From Chrysogorgia sp. JL179-B06 (taxonomy: Eukaryota > Cnidaria > Anthozoa > Scleralcyonacea > Chrysogorgiidae): a stretch of 64,000 bases of DNA. The stretch covers positions 3,727,501-3,791,500 of the forward strand of contig JAYKKM010000080.1 of assembly GCA_035772405.1 (NCBI GenBank), given 5' to 3'. Both the position numbers and the translations under genes were made by a program. This document shows, piece by piece, positions 10,829-22,859 of the stretch; within the stretch, counting starts at the first letter, position 1; each line of letters begins with the position of its first letter. The notes under the pieces were generated by a model that was not told where the DNA came from, ran no database searches, and was given only the letters and a program-made list of their open reading frames with translations.

Positions 10829-11360
10829 CAGAGGTGTAGGAACGGATTTACAGTTGGGGGGGGGGGGGGGGGGCTGAAGTCACCAAGCAGGTAATCAGTG
10901 ACCATATTTTTAGGTAGCTCCTGGGGTCCTCCCCGCAGAATTTTGAGATCTAGAACCTCGGAAAGGCAATTTCCAGCAATGTGAGCAAACTTTTTCATCT
11001 AATGCTACAGCGAGCATAGTTCAAATGAATCCAAGCATGCCTGCTGCCTCTTACCATGTGACGCCATTTGTTTGGCCTTAGTACCGGTACTGACGGAAGG
11101 ATCTGGGAACCAATATAACACTCGCGTGGCAAGGGATTAGGGTTGGCTAACACTTTCAGGCTACACCCGTTTGTAAAATCTCGATCGTGTAGTGGAATCC
11201 CGTAGGTAGATTACCTTAAGTAGCTTCTCTCTTAGCCTCTATAATCGTAATAATACAATTGCAAAAAAACCATTAAATTTAGCAATGCTTGTCCTGATTT
11301 GGGGGGGATCCATTTAAAATTGGGGGAAGCCCCCCCCCCCCCCCGGTTCCTATGCCTATC
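10829..11360. mobile_element. hAT-like MITE with poly-G/poly-C ends
   Basis: Inverted ends share TAGGAAC (CAGAGGTGTAGGAAC at left, GGTTCCTATGCCTATC at right) and each is followed inward by a run of 15-18 G (or C). No intact target duplication was found, so the class is tentative. Confidence 0.6.
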
Positions 11361-11760
11361 ATTATTGTATATTGTGATGTCTGTAAGCATCCAGCAGATT
11401 GCTTGGCCTGGTCAAATACTCAAAGTTAAATTAAAACACTGAAGCCTCAGTATCAGAATACAAATTCTCCTTATTGGTGCTCCAAACATTTCTTAAAGTA
11501 CTAGTTGGGAGAATTTATTTTAGAAAATGTCAGTTTTACTTTGGTGTTATTCTCTTTATTCGCATCACCTCTATGCTTGATTAACCATTGATATTATTAG
11601 GAGAAGTTAGAGAAGTTATTATTACAGCTTGTAACTGGAGACAATTCCAGTATTAATATTGAGATTGAACCTCTCGTTCATTCTTACAAAACAAGACATT
11701 ATGTCCCAAACTAGTTGTCATGGAAATACAATATCACGATAAACTTTCTACCGACTTTAT

Positions 11761-12125
11761 AGTCAAACCGGATGTTCTCTTGCGTGCAACTTTGCAATAT
11801 TCAAGAACAACATTGCAATTTCCACTGGCGGATTCAATCAGGCAACTTGCAAATGCTTTATCACGATTCCTCAACAGGTTGCTTAACATATTGGTTTTAA
11901 ACATCGAACAGCATATAAATGTGATGTAATACTTGAAGGTAATGGCTCTAACTTTATGTAGAATTTAGCATTATCTAAAGGCATTTAAAACAATTTTAGG
12001 GCAACCAGTCAAGGAATCGTGATAAAGCATTTGCATGCAGGTTGCTGATTGAATCCATCAATCAAAATTGCAATATTGCACATCAATATTGAAAAGTCGC
12101 GTGTAGGAAAACATCCGGTTTGACT
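11761..12125. mobile_element. Foldback MITE in intron 1
   Basis: Long inverted arms (about 11761-11885 and 12000-12125) start AGTCAAACCGGATGTTCTC and share the block GCAAATGCTTTATCACGATT with its mirror. The centre is AT-rich. Confidence 0.8.
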
Positions 12126-12283
12126 TTAACAGAAGAACCTGAGTTTTACAACCCATGGTTATAAATGACAGGTTGTCATTCAATTTATTGTGGATCTCTC
12201 AGAACTTTTGGTTAATGACACTTATGATAAAAGTAAGCATTTAAGCACTACCAAATTGCAGTAAAGTGACATCTGATGTGTCT

Positions 12284-12315
12284 GACCTGAAGAAGGATTA
12301 GTCCAAAACATTGTC
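12284..12315 (+). ncRNA. Decayed hammerhead-ribozyme-like core
   Basis: GAC, then CTGAAGA, then a GGA-TTAG-TCC hairpin, then AAAA, then CATT, then GTC. This is the hammerhead arrangement (stem I GAC/GTC, CUGANGA box, stem II, GAAA box, short stem III) with GAAA changed to AAAA and ACGT to ACAT. Both changes fit CpG loss. It is probably inactive. Hammerheads of this short-stem-III kind occur in Penelope-like elements. Confidence 0.4.
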
Positions 12316-12747
12316 CATGTCATGCATAAGTACTCTTACTTAGGTATTTTTTGACACATTGAAGTTCTCTTATTTCTCTTTTTCATATTATATCCTGTTC
12401 TTTTGAGAACTTATCAGCTTTCATATTTTTTCCTGTTATACCAGTATCAACAACCATATTCTTAATTTACTTAAAATTGACTCTAAAAACAAACACTAAA
12501 TCTCTAGTATTTTGTTTACATGTACATGTAGTGGCATTTTTAAGTTGAAAAAATCACTCATGGCAGGTTAAATTTCACATTTGGGTGGCTAAAAAGTGCT
12601 TGCTGGTCACATTTGACAAGTGGCCACTCATTCCAGGTACTGTACAGTCATCCATTCTGTACCGTACCAGAGAAAGTGGTCGTAAACATCAATATTGGGT
12701 TTTAAAACTTGGGTTCTAAAACTTGGGCTTTAATGACCTCATTGTGT

Positions 12748-12808
12748 AGCCTGTGTACAGCCTGAATATACACCTGTTACAGGTGTATATTCAGGCTGTA
12801 CACAGGCT
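12748..12808. repeat. Perfect 61-nt hairpin
   Basis: Arms 12748-12777 and 12779-12808 are exact 30-nt reverse complements around a single T. Starts AGCCTGTGTACAGCC. Flanks show no further symmetry. It may be a recent inverted duplication or a terminal-repeat pair that lost its interior. Confidence 0.9.
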
Positions 12809-12952
12809 ATCATTGTTGGGCTGTGTCCATTTGGGAGAATTACTGTACTTACAATATCTCATGTTCCCAGCTATTCCTTGCATGGTGGAGGCGGCGGGGC
12901 TAAAACAAATTAAACACGGATCATGGGTCACATGGTCACATGGTAATTGCCG

Positions 12953-13925
12953 CTGGAAAGATCAAAAGAGACCATGATTCCAAATTTCCAACAAAATGGC
13001 ATTCAAATCATTCAATTTACGTGTAAAGATAATTAGCATTGTTAATTTGTCTGCCTTTTACTCAACCGACTATCTAAATAGTGAATAATATAAAGTCTTG
13101 CTTGCGATTTTTACACTGGCGATTTTTGCTGCGATTTTTCATCTCCTGATGCATGCGATCGAATGGACTCACTTGCAAAAGTATTGAACCATTTGTGCAA
13201 AGCTATATGGCTTTTATATGGCTCATTGTACTCTTGTAGTAATCCATTCGATCGCATGTGCCAGGAGATGCAAAATCGCAGCAAAAATCGCCAGTGTAAA
13301 CGGGCCCGATTTTAGCTGTGACTTTTATCGCGCTCGCACTGCGATTTCAAACCGCGCGTGTGAATAGCCCGAGATTTCGCTGCGATTTGTTATTTTGAAA
13401 TCGCAGCAAATCGCCGTGGTTTCGAGTTTGCTCGAATTTTGCTACGATTTTGCTGCGATCTTATGTGGATTGAAAAGTACCAAAATACAGTACGCTAGAG
13501 CAGACCACACATACACAGAAGAGGCTGATTTCACGCGCAAACATGGCGGCCGCAGAATCTTACAAAGGCACTCGAAGAGTAAGAAAGGGGAAAGAGAAAA
13601 AAGAAAAGAAATGTTGGTCGCAGAAGGATAAAGTTCGCAGCGCGAGCGCGGTAAAAACCGCATCTAAAATCGCAATGAAATCGCAGCAAAACGCCGAACG
13701 GGCCTTATTAAAGGTTCCAAATATTTTTCGTTTCTTCGATTTAAATTACCATTGGGTTTATAGACTTTATATTATCCACTATTTAGATAGTCGGTTGAGT
13801 AAAATGCAGACAAATTAACAACGCTTTCGTTATCTTTAAAGTTGCTTACCTCGTAAATTGAATGCTTTGAAGTTGCCATTTTGTTTGAAATTTGGAAGCA
13901 TGATCTCTTTTGATCTTTTCAGCTG
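12953..13925. mobile_element. Nested foldback elements in intron 1
   Basis: Outer arms of about 150 bp (12953-13105 and 13755-13925) include CTATCTAAATAGTG and its mirror. Inside, 13110-13300 folds back on GCGATTTTTGCTGCGATTTT, and 13295-13715 has facing CGGGCCCGATTTTAG and CTAAAATCG blocks typical of PIF/Harbinger-like MITEs. The open frame at 13543 (MAAAESYKGTRR) lies inside and has no recognised domain. At least three insertions are implied. Confidence 0.7.
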
Positions 13926-14485
13926 CAATAGCGCTCCGTCGAGATGACGTCAGTACCGATGTTTGTCCGCTTTTACCCATAATTCTTGCGGCCATAACAA
14001 AAGAATAGCTCATTTGCAATCATTTGTGAGTCAAATTTGGTTTGTTTGTCCGCTTTTTGAGCTATTAATAGCAGCCAGACTCTACGCTATTGCAACGTGC
14101 CGTGTTTTTGACCCGTGACCCGTGGTTTTGACACATGACCCGTGCTTTTGACCAGTGATCAGTGCCTAGGGTAGCAAGGAGGTGATGCTGAGCCTACTGA
14201 AGGCCTTGCATGATGTTGTATTTTTTGCAACAAATCCTGTTGCTCTAGACTACATGTATTTGTTACTTGAAAATTACTTTGTTGAATTATTGCAGTATGT
14301 TGTCTTATTTCATGGATTAAATGACACTATACAGTCTATACATGTATATGTACAGTATATAGTACACATTGTGTGTCCCCAAACTGTTATTTCCTGCTGA
14401 AATAATAAATGATAAAGCCTAATTAGCAGTTCTGACATGTTCAAGTCCATGAGCTAAAAATAAATTATAATTTTACATTAATTAG

Positions 14486-14685
14486 TGAAATTGTGGATAA
14501 AATTGATAAAGATAATGATGGGAAAATCACCACAAACGAACTAAGAGATTGGATTGAATACATTCAATTGAAACATTTTCATGATGAAGTGGACAGAAGG
14601 TGGGATAGTTATGACAACAATGATGATGGGAAAATTTCTTGGGCAGAATTTAAAAATACAAGTTATGGTCGTGGATCTGATAAAG
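14486..14685 (+). CDS. CALU-like: Calumenin-like gene, exon 2 (EF-hands 1 and 2)
   Basis: Acceptor ATTAG|TGAAA completes a split Ser codon; donor AAAG|GTACAC, phase 1. It encodes residues 71-136 with two canonical EF-hand loops, DKDNDGKITTNE (77-88) and DNNDDGKISWAE (113-124), each with acidic positions 1 and 12, Gly at 6 and Ile at 8. Confidence 0.95.
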
Positions 14686-14739
14686 GTACACTACAGCTGC
14701 AAATTATACGTACCCTATTCCCCCGCATATAAGTGACTG

Positions 14740-15460
14740 CAAAATTACCCCTCAAAAAGGAATTACAATTACAATTACTTACTTCAAATAGTAATTAATT
14801 CCTAATTACCACTCTTAAAAAGTAATTAATTACAATTACAAAATTACTCTCCAAAAAAAATAATTAATTACAAATTCCTTTACGTAATGACTAGACCTTG
14901 TGCCAAATAAATTCCTCACACCATAAATGAAAACGAGACAAGGTTTAATGAGAGGAATGAGGTTGGGTTTCAACTTTTAACATTTAATAACAATTGTTAT
15001 TATGCAACATTGCATTATTAATAGAAACAATTAAATTTGTTGTCCACAACAACAATGGCTGCTACACATACAGGCTCTGTTGTGCTCTGGGTGCGAGATT
15101 GGCTCTTCCACAGCTATTGGATTTTCTCTGGCCAGATCGTTGTGTAACTCGTCCGTATCATTGGTAACAACGATTGTTTATAAATATTCTGCCATATTAT
15201 TGGTACTAACAATAATAACAATGTTGTTTTCGTCTGTCGATCTAGGTATTTTTCGATGGTAAATAACATTTATTATATTTATAAAAGATTTAAGGAAAGG
15301 AATTTGTAATTTTCTTCTGAAAAAGAACGTGTTCCTTTGTTTTGTAATTAATTACTTTTTTCGTCCCTTTACCAAAAAAATAATTAATTACCGGTTACAA
15401 TTACTACAAATGTAACGAGTACACGGTAACGCGTTACAATTGTAACGAGTACTCACACCA
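14740..15460. mobile_element. Foldback with TAATTAATTA motifs
   Basis: Many copies of GTAATTAATTAC-type palindromes on both sides (for example 14790-14870 and 15345-15390), in inverted arrangement, around an AT-rich core. The boundaries are approximate. Confidence 0.6.
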
Positions 15461-15569
15461 CTACATGCACCTACAAGAGAGCCGGTATTCAAGAGTTTTC
15501 AATACATTCTCTTATTTTGTATGATGATTATACATCATACAATCTAACAAAACAGATTCTAACTTAAAC

Positions 15570-16042
15570 GACATTGGCAACAAAAATTAAGTTTGTCTAA
15601 TATGAAAGAACTCGTAAAATGATAGAGCAACACCTTTTACAACTTTCCCGTATTTTACTTCGTTTTTGAAATATTTCAGTTTGTTTGATATGTAAATGAA
15701 TGGTGTCTGACGTCAGGTGGAGAATTTTCACTCATTAAAATATTAGTTACATCTTCAAGTTTGTTCCCAAATTTACTTGAAAATGTGCGTATAACAACTC
15801 CCCATGATAATGAACGTTGTAAACTTAGCAATCACTGAGATATAATACATTTTTTAATGAGTTAAAATTCTCTACCCCATTTATCTCTACCCTATTTACA
15901 TATACCTCTACCCTATTTACATATCAAACAAACTGAGATATTTCAAAAACGAAGTAAAATACTGAAAAGTTGTAAAAGGTGTTACTCTATCATTTTACGA
16001 GTTCTTTCATATTAGACAAACTTAATTTTTGTTGCCAATGTC
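15570..16042. mobile_element. Foldback MITE, GACATTGGCAAC ends
   Basis: Arms start GACATTGGCAACAAAAATTA and include a GAACTCGTAAAATGATAGAG block with its mirror near 15960-16010. A CAGTTTGTTTGATATG box is shared with the elements at 36595 and 44540. No TTAA duplication is clear. Confidence 0.8.
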
Positions 16043-16118
16043 CTGTAACAATGCTTTTATAAACAATGCGTGCATATATAGGCTGCAGATGACTGTTAAA
16101 AATAACTAAGCCTATTAA

Positions 16119-16576
16119 AGTGCCCATGACACCAAATACGATATTATGGATATAGATGCTACACGAAGTGAAAAGTTGAATACCAAAATATTTTATGATT
16201 TGAGTTTTGCGTTGATGTGCTATAAAGGTTTGTTTGTCAGAAATGGTAATGAGTGTGACGTCATTTACGGCATTTGGCTTTCTTTTCTGCTTTCCGTGTG
16301 ATAGACTGGTTGAGGATTTGAGTGAAAAAGTTGATAAAATCTTTACTATAGCGGTCAAGTACATCATCAACGTTTGAGTAAGATTAATTTGCTTTAACAG
16401 TAGAATATTGTATCCGAAATGATGCCGTAAATGACGTCACACTCATTACCATTTCTGACAAACAAATCTTTATAGCACATCAACGCAAAGCTCAAATCAT
16501 AAAATATTTTGGCATTCAACTTTTCACTTCATGTAGCATCTATATCAGTAATATCGTATTTGGGGTCATAGGCACT
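16119..16576. mobile_element. TTAA-flanked MITE (AGTGCCCATGAC ends)
   Basis: TTAA at 16115-16118 and 16577-16580. The arms share ACCAAATACGATATTA and its mirror. A close relative lies at 63570-63936 and includes the same GACGTCATTTACGGCAT segment. Confidence 0.88.
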
Positions 16577-16817
16577 TTAAAGACCAGCTGTCACGAAGTA
16601 TATGAAAGTCAGCTCTGTATTTTTAATTTATTTTTTAACTGGGCAATTAAACCCTGCACGGTCCCTGGTATGATCACACAGGTGTTGTGTTTTTTGTAAC
16701 GCATGCGTGTAACACTCAATTACTAGTCCCACAAGCTTAGTCTCTCTCACGAGTCTACTAATTAAGCATTTCAAACTCCCTAGAGAAATTACAACAGGGG
16801 GTTAGGAAGACACTTAA

Positions 16818-17401
16818 AGTGCCACTACGATGAAAATTCATCCCCGTCTTTTACATTTTCTTTAGCATAGAATAGTATTTCAGGGTCGAAAGTGATCATC
16901 GAAAGTGATCATCGAAAAAAACCTAAAAAATGGTATTTTGAAGTAAGTATTTTGAGCTCTGAAATCACTATTATTTAGGCCACCATTACTAAAAACGTGT
17001 TCCAAGTCAGCCTGCAATTTCAAAAGGTAATATTGTTTATGACGTCAGATTCTCAATGCTACGCCTGAATTTCAGTCGAGGTTACTTGTTTTCTTGTTTT
17101 CTTCGAGAAGTAGATGAAATGTTCAGCCTTTCAGATGAAGAATTTGAATAAACGACTTTGATTTACTTGAAGAATTAGCGATGTGGAGTCTTCGCGTTGA
17201 GAATTTGACGTCACTTCGTTACGCTGGTCAGGAACATGAACGATTAATGGCGGACATAACAACTCCAGATTCGGAGGAGTCAGAAAAATAATACTTGCCA
17301 TCGTCTAATCGCAAAACGGTTTCGACCGAGTAATATTTAGCAGCTCTGCTTTATAAATACGTAAAAATATCGATAGGTAAAAATTTGATCGTAGTGGCAC
17401 T
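16818..17401. mobile_element. TTAA-flanked MITE (AGTGCCACTACGAT ends)
   Basis: TTAA at 16814-16817 and 17402-17405, with AGTGCCACTACGAT against ATCGTAGTGGCACT. The interior (GCCACCATTACT, GACGTCAGATTCTCAA) is related to 58367-58900. Confidence 0.85.
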
Positions 17402-19363
17402 TTAAAGGGGGGGATGTTAAGGTTAGAAAAGTCATTGGGCAGGGGGTAAGGGTTAGAATCTAATATCATCATCATTGACATCATTACATAGAAAAACCGA
17501 TTTTTGTGTTTACGTTGGGCTGTCGATTAATACGCTATTGAACCATGCCGTAGAATCGCGATTTCTGTGCCGTACATTTGAAATTATACTTATTAAATTC
17601 AAAGGCTTGGTTAATGATGAGATGGACTAAAAAATGTAGCCGTCATTGTTTATGATTTGTCTGTTAAAACGTTCATCAAAATGCAGGAAATAGCATTTTT
17701 AAAAATGTTCCGGACGAATGCCCCTGGACCCCCCTAGAGGTTTCTCGCGCGAGGTTAGTTCTCCTTTTAGCTCCCCCCCCCCCCCCCCCCCCATATGGAC
17801 GTGTCTGCTCCTGTGATGCATATCATCATAGAAAACGAGAGACTGTGTTGCATTTTTCCATAATCTTCGGAGTTAAAATGCTTGTTTAGAATTTCGGTCC
17901 AATTTCTTACAAAATATTTTTGTATAACACACTCTGCTTGAATCGTTTTAGAGCTCGGCGCTTTTAAACGGTATTGACACGAAACTTCAAGTCCATTGTT
18001 TCTTTTGTTCTCGCTGGGTCTGCTTAGGGGTGCGCACTATTTAACAATTAGTCACTGAAGTCGAGGTGACTATTCGAAGTTTTTGAGCATTTTCGACGAT
18101 TTTTTAGTTATAATATAGTCGCCATTTTGAAAAGAAATTCGTCATGTTTTAGAAACCATACATCAAAATGATGATTCCGAGAGGGACTGGAACGAATAAA
18201 TATAGTCTGGTTACAAAAAAACACTTTTTCAAGTATGATTTCTAGTAAAGTGATAGTCACCGCGTAGCGCGGTGACTATCGTCTCAGATTTACTGGCCAG
18301 TCAGCCAATCAGAGCTCGTTTAAGCTCAGAAATTATACTAAATGCGAATATTTAATTATGGGCGAATTTCTATACCTTGAATAGCGAAGCCCACAGATGA
18401 CTCATTGCCGAATAATTTCTAAGTACATAAACCGTTTTTACGAAGGGTATGCACGTTCTCGTAATATAATAGACACGTATGTTATTGTAATATAATACAT
18501 ACATATGGGAGGGGTTAGGGTTAGGATTAAGGGTTGGATTATGATTAGGGTGTCTATTTTAATATAACATGAAGTTTTACCAATTGGTGCGCGAAACATG
18601 ACGATACTACCGGATTTCACTTTCTAGCCCTTCGAGGAGGATTGGTGATTGGCGCCAACATTAAGGATGGTAAAGAAATAAAACCTCCTTCTTATTATTT
18701 CTCCGCAAGTATCCGTGTTTCTCAAAAGAGATGAACAGAAATCCCAGTTGATTTATTTGCTTCAACGAAAAGGACGCTACAGTATACAGCCTATACGCTT
18801 AATTAGTTCTTCAGGATGGCCAGCCCTCTTGAGAGCGTTTACATGGAAAATTTCCATCCCTCTTTGGCGAGATCTTGGGTAGTCAATAGCGAGATCTCGC
18901 TAAGGAGGGCTGGCCCTCTTCTCATATAAACGAAAACAAATTTTACAAAGGATTTGACTGAGAGGTGGGATCTCGGCCAAGAGCGCTAGCCCTACCAAGA
19001 GCTGGCTCGCCTCCATATAAACTGGCACCCCATAAGTTTGTCACAGGAATCAAGGTTACAACAGGAAATATGTATCCGCAATAACCACCGCCTTAAGTGC
19101 TAGTGTTTTCCTAATCCTAACCCCCCCCCCCCCCCTTCAATTGGTGCGTGAAACATAACGATATCCAGCTCTATCACAAGGGCTAGCCTTACCAAAAGGG
19201 TTGGCTTGCCTCTGTATAGACACCTCCTATGAAAATCTATGAAAATCTATGACATTACATGAAGGTTGGCGGCAGTCAAATTCAAGCGAGAGTTGCAACT
19301 CTTGTCAACTCTAACCCTCATTTGATCAGGATTTGATTATGATTCAAACTCTTTTTACTACAG
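17402..19363. other. Remaining part of intron 2
   Basis: 17690-17750 carries a GCAGGAAATAGCATTT plus GAATGCCCCTGGACCCCCCT block like the right end of the hAT element at 8652, then a poly-C run (17772-17793). 18380-18470 is a relative of the repeat at 26463. Short TTAGGG-like telomeric variants lie at 18505-18560. A poly-C run sits near 19120. Confidence 0.5.
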
Positions 19364-19591
19364 ATGACGACAGCAGGAATGCCGACAAGAATTACCGAAA
19401 TAAGAGAGAGATTGACAACATAAAGTGGAAGGCAGCTGACTATGACAATGACAACATGTTAACAAAGGGAGAATATGCTGCGTTTCTTCATCCAAATGAA
19501 TACAAGCGCATGCACGGAGCTGCAGCAAATGAAATTATTAATGCCATTGACCAAGACAAAGACGGGTTTATTTCTCTTGAAGAATATTTGG
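19364..19591 (+). CDS. CALU-like: Calumenin-like gene, exon 3 (EF-hands 3 and 4)
   Basis: Acceptor TTTTTACTACAG|AT, donor TTGG|GTAAGC, phase 1 at both ends. It encodes residues 138-212. EF3 loop DYDNDNMLTKGE has Asn at position 6 instead of Gly. EF4 loop DQDKDGFISLEE is canonical. Confidence 0.95.
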
Positions 19592-20622
19592 GTAAGCAGT
19601 TTGAGGAAGTTGGGTTTTGCGAGCAGATGTTCTATACGTGGTTGGAGTATAGTAAACCATGAATACTGTTTGATAATTTCATAATTTCAACTAGCCTCAT
19701 GGCCACCGTCTAGCAATTATCTACAAAGTAAACTAGCAATATAATTAGGGGCCCCTCTCGAGCTGGGTCCCCGGAGAAAATTGCCCAGTTTCCCCCCTCT
19801 CTGGGCGGGCCTGCTCGTCAATAGGTGGCGTCCTGCGCTATGAAGGGTTAACAAACGTTCTCGATTAACCCTTTAATTCCCAAGAGTACCTTTAGAGTTT
19901 TACTTTGGCTAACGGCAGACGATTTTACTCGTCAATAGGTGGCCTCCTGGGATATCAAGGGTTAATAAACATTGGACACAATTCTTGGTATGAGGTATTG
20001 GCTTGGAATTGCTGAGTATCAACAATTTAGGGGTGAGCCTACCAAAGGCTCAACTGGTGGTATTATCAGTAAATGTTATGGTCTATTGACAATTTGTAAA
20101 TCTGGATGTGGTTGCTTATGTTCAGGCTCTCGCCAAGAGGCTAGCTACACATACAAAATTAAAAAGGGTATCTCACTATGTTGATTTAAATCTAAAATTA
20201 ATTTAAACCTAATCTACCTAAAGTCAACACAAACTGGGGAAAATAAAAACTAATTTATCACGCATCAATGGATTTTAATAACTTGGACAATAAAACAAGA
20301 AGCTCAAACTCGCAAAGTATTTATAATTAAATTAGAAATTGATTAGTTTCAAAATGAATGTGAGAGCCATTGTACAGTTTATAATAGTAATGTAATGTGA
20401 TATGATGCAATGTAATATTACATGACTTAATTGTAATGTAATGTGATGTGATGTGATGTGATGTGATGTGATGTGATGTGATGTGATGTGATGTGATGTG
20501 ATGCGATGTGATGTGATGTGATATGATGTGATGTGATGTGATGCAATGTAATATAATGTAATCTTGTGAAGTATTGCAGGAATCCTGAATAAATATTATT
20601 ATTATGAATCCCTTTCTGCCAG
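19592..20622 (+). other. Intron 3 of the calumenin-like gene
   Basis: It contains GGTGGC(G/C)TCCTG-type short repeats (19820-19950) and a pentanucleotide satellite (20433-20560) ending about 60 bp before the next acceptor. No other gene. Confidence 0.8.
20433..20560. repeat. (TGATG)n pentanucleotide satellite
   Basis: About 25 near-perfect ATGTG/TGATG units, with flanking degenerate ATGTAAT units. It lies in intron 3 close to the exon 4 acceptor. It produces a run of HIT(S/T) codons on the other strand that is not a gene. Confidence 0.95.
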
Positions 20623-20714
20623 TTAGAAACAGTGAGACACCAAAACAGTTAGATGAAGAAAAGAAAACATTCAAGACTGAACGAGATAAGGACGGAAATG
20701 GAAAATTAAATCGG
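20623..20714 (+). CDS. CALU-like: Calumenin-like gene, exon 4 (first half of EF-hand 5)
   Basis: Acceptor CCCTTTCTGCCAG|TT, donor CGG|GTGAGA, phase 0. It encodes residues 214-243, including the acidic linker and the loop start DKDGNGKLNR; the last two loop residues (EE) come from exon 5. Confidence 0.93.
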
Positions 20715-21898
20715 GTGAGATATAACTATACTTAAACTACGATTTACTTCACTAGCTGTCATACGACACATAAACTACTGTAGTACAGTATACACTGTAC
20801 TATATACAATACTGGTTTCCATTGGACTGGACTGGACGCCCTGCATTATATTACACTACTGTACACTGTGTACATTGATGTTTTATAATGACAGTACAGT
20901 ATTAAATACAATTTACTTAAGGTTAGCATTGAGCTCTTGCGCGCAGCGCCTGTCGTGTAATAGCCGGTAATGTAGCCGGTAATGATTTGCACCGTAAGAA
21001 CATACAGCTGCGAGATTGCGTGGAGTTGACAGCTGTGACGTTGCGTCATATTCTATGCTGGGTGGTGCGCTGCAATGCAGATTCATAAGACCGCCCGAAA
21101 GTGAAGACACGCTTTCACTGCGTCTCGGCCGTGAGACTGGTGAAGATAACTGTGACGTTGCGTTACGTGCACCGTTTGCCGTGGGGAGTTGTTCTCATGC
21201 ATAGTTCGCCCCACCAAAATATTCCCTTTAACAGAACGACCTAAGGATGCATGGACAGGGATCGAGCTACCGAAATTCATTATACACTGTACACGGTACA
21301 TTATACACTACACTATGAACTATATAGAGTATTTTGCGTATATACGTACACTACATTGCACTTCGCTACGCTCCATAAAAAGCAGGAGAAATCCTTTAAG
21401 GCGGTGTTACACCATGCAATGTTTCGTGCAACTTGTCTCGCAATGGCTTAATCTGCTACGTTGCAGTTGCATGAAAAGGAGTGTTACACTAGGCAACGTT
21501 TCATGCAACTTGACTCGAAATGTTTCGCCATCTTTGTGTTTATGACAAGGTACGCATGCGCATCCAGTCGCCCAAGAGTAAAATTGCGAAACAAGTTGCA
21601 AATGGGGGTGTTACACTATGCAACGCTGAAAATAGTTGCTGCAATGATTGCAGAAAGTAGAACATTGGAAAAGCTGTAATAATGAAATATATGGAAAAGC
21701 TGTAAATTGATATTCTTCGTTATTTGAAGAGTTCTTTCAAATAAGATAAACTTAATTTTCGTGTCATATACACTTTAAGAATTGTGTTTAAAACAACGTT
21801 ATTAACTGTTGGCTTGCCACCTGTACTTTCAATGTTCAATTTACTATCGTGAAAACAATTGCAAGCTAAAAAACGTCTTATAAAAACGTCTCTTTTAG
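20715..21898 (+). other. Intron 4 of the calumenin-like gene
   Basis: At 21395-21660 a foldback has repeated GTGTTACAC(C/T) boxes and GCAACGTTTCATGCAACTTG blocks, as in PIF/Harbinger-like MITEs. At 21715-21780 is a solo end related to the 15570 element. The rest has no recognised content. Confidence 0.6.
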
Positions 21899-21988
21899 GA
21901 AGAAACTATGCAGTGGCTGTTTCCCGTTGGTTACAACGCTCTCGATGCTGAGACTCGCCACTTAATGTCTGAAGCTGATGCCAATAAG
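21899..21988 (+). CDS. CALU-like: Calumenin-like gene, exon 5
   Basis: Acceptor CTCTTTTAG|GAAGAA, donor AAG|GTGTGT, phase 0 at both ends. It encodes residues 244-273 (EETMQWLFPVGYNALDAETR...), matching the family's conserved WILP-DYDHAEAEARHL region, and the first four residues of the EF6 loop (DANK). Confidence 0.95.
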
Positions 21989-22019
21989 GTGTGTCATTGT
22001 AACTTCTAAATCTCGTTAA

Positions 22020-22787
22020 AGTGCCCCTAACACCATTTTTTTGGTTTAGAATAAAAGCACTCCTAAAATTAGGAAGGATGTTCTTTTAAGTTTTGGCAAT
22101 AGTTAATAAGTGTTCCAGTTTTTGTAATATGCAAATAAGGCATGTGATGACGTAAGCCAAGGAAAGCAGAATTGTCGAAGATCTATTTTCGAGTATATCT
22201 TCAAAACCATTCATCAAACTTTCTCCAAACTTTGCATGTATTTACAGACAAATATATTAAAAGAGACAGTTCAAGTTATGTAGTCGCATGGTAACCGATT
22301 TATTTCCAGACCTCTAAATTCAGGTTCAGAAAATCTTTGTTTTCTGCCATAGCAGAGTTTACTACAACTTCACACTTTAGTATAAGATTAGTTAAGTTTG
22401 TAGCATCTTCTTTCAATATTACCAACTCGAAAATGATCAGCACTTGAGAGAAAACAAATAGTTTTGTTTTTTAAATTAAGAGGTCTGCAAACTAATCGGT
22501 TACCGTGACGACTACATAACTTGAACTGTCTTTTTTAGTTTATTTGTCTGTAAATACATGCAAAGTTTGGAGAAAGTTTGATGAATGGTTTTGAAGATAT
22601 ACTCGAAAATAGATCTTCGATAATTCTGCTATCCTTATCTTACGTCATCATATGCCTTATTTGCATATTACAAAAACTGGAACAACTTAAGAACAAAAAC
22701 AGCTATCGCCAAAATTTAAAAGAACATCCTTCCTAATTTTAGGAGTGTTTTTATTCTAAGCCAAAAAAATTTGAGGTTAGGGGCACT
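22020..22787. mobile_element. TTAA-flanked MITE (AGTGCCCCTAAC ends), long arms
   Basis: TTAA at 22016-22019 and 22788-22791. The arms extend for over 300 bp each (for example GCATGTATTTACAGACAAAT and its mirror), making a giant hairpin. Confidence 0.9.
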
Positions 22788-22859
22788 TTAATAATTCATA
22801 AGATATGTTGTGTATATACACTGATGCAGTGAATGTGGGAGCCTGGAGAAAACAGATGA

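Larger units (their letters stand above)
10701..14485 (+). other. Intron 1 of the calumenin-like gene
   Basis: 3.8 kb, filled with foldback elements listed separately (10829-11360, 11761-12125, 12748-12808, 12953-13925). No further coding exon was seen in it. Confidence 0.85.
14686..19363 (+). other. Intron 2 of the calumenin-like gene
   Basis: 4.7 kb. It holds a run of inverted-repeat elements at 14740-15460, 15570-16042, 16119-16576 and 16818-17401. After that come a hAT-type subterminal block and poly-C (17690-17793), degenerate TTAGGG-like repeats (18505-18560) and GCCAGCCCTCTTG/GGCTGGCCCTC-type repeats (18810-19210). No coding exon was seen. Confidence 0.8.

Noticed and set aside
13543..13818. 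Basic 91-codon frame starting MAAAESYKGTRR
   Set aside because: It lies inside nested foldback elements, lacks any recognised domain and includes the arm of the outer element.
20327..20674. 115-codon minus-strand frame rich in His-Ile-Thr-Ser
   Set aside because: It is a translation of the TGATG satellite and overlaps the calumenin-like exon 4.
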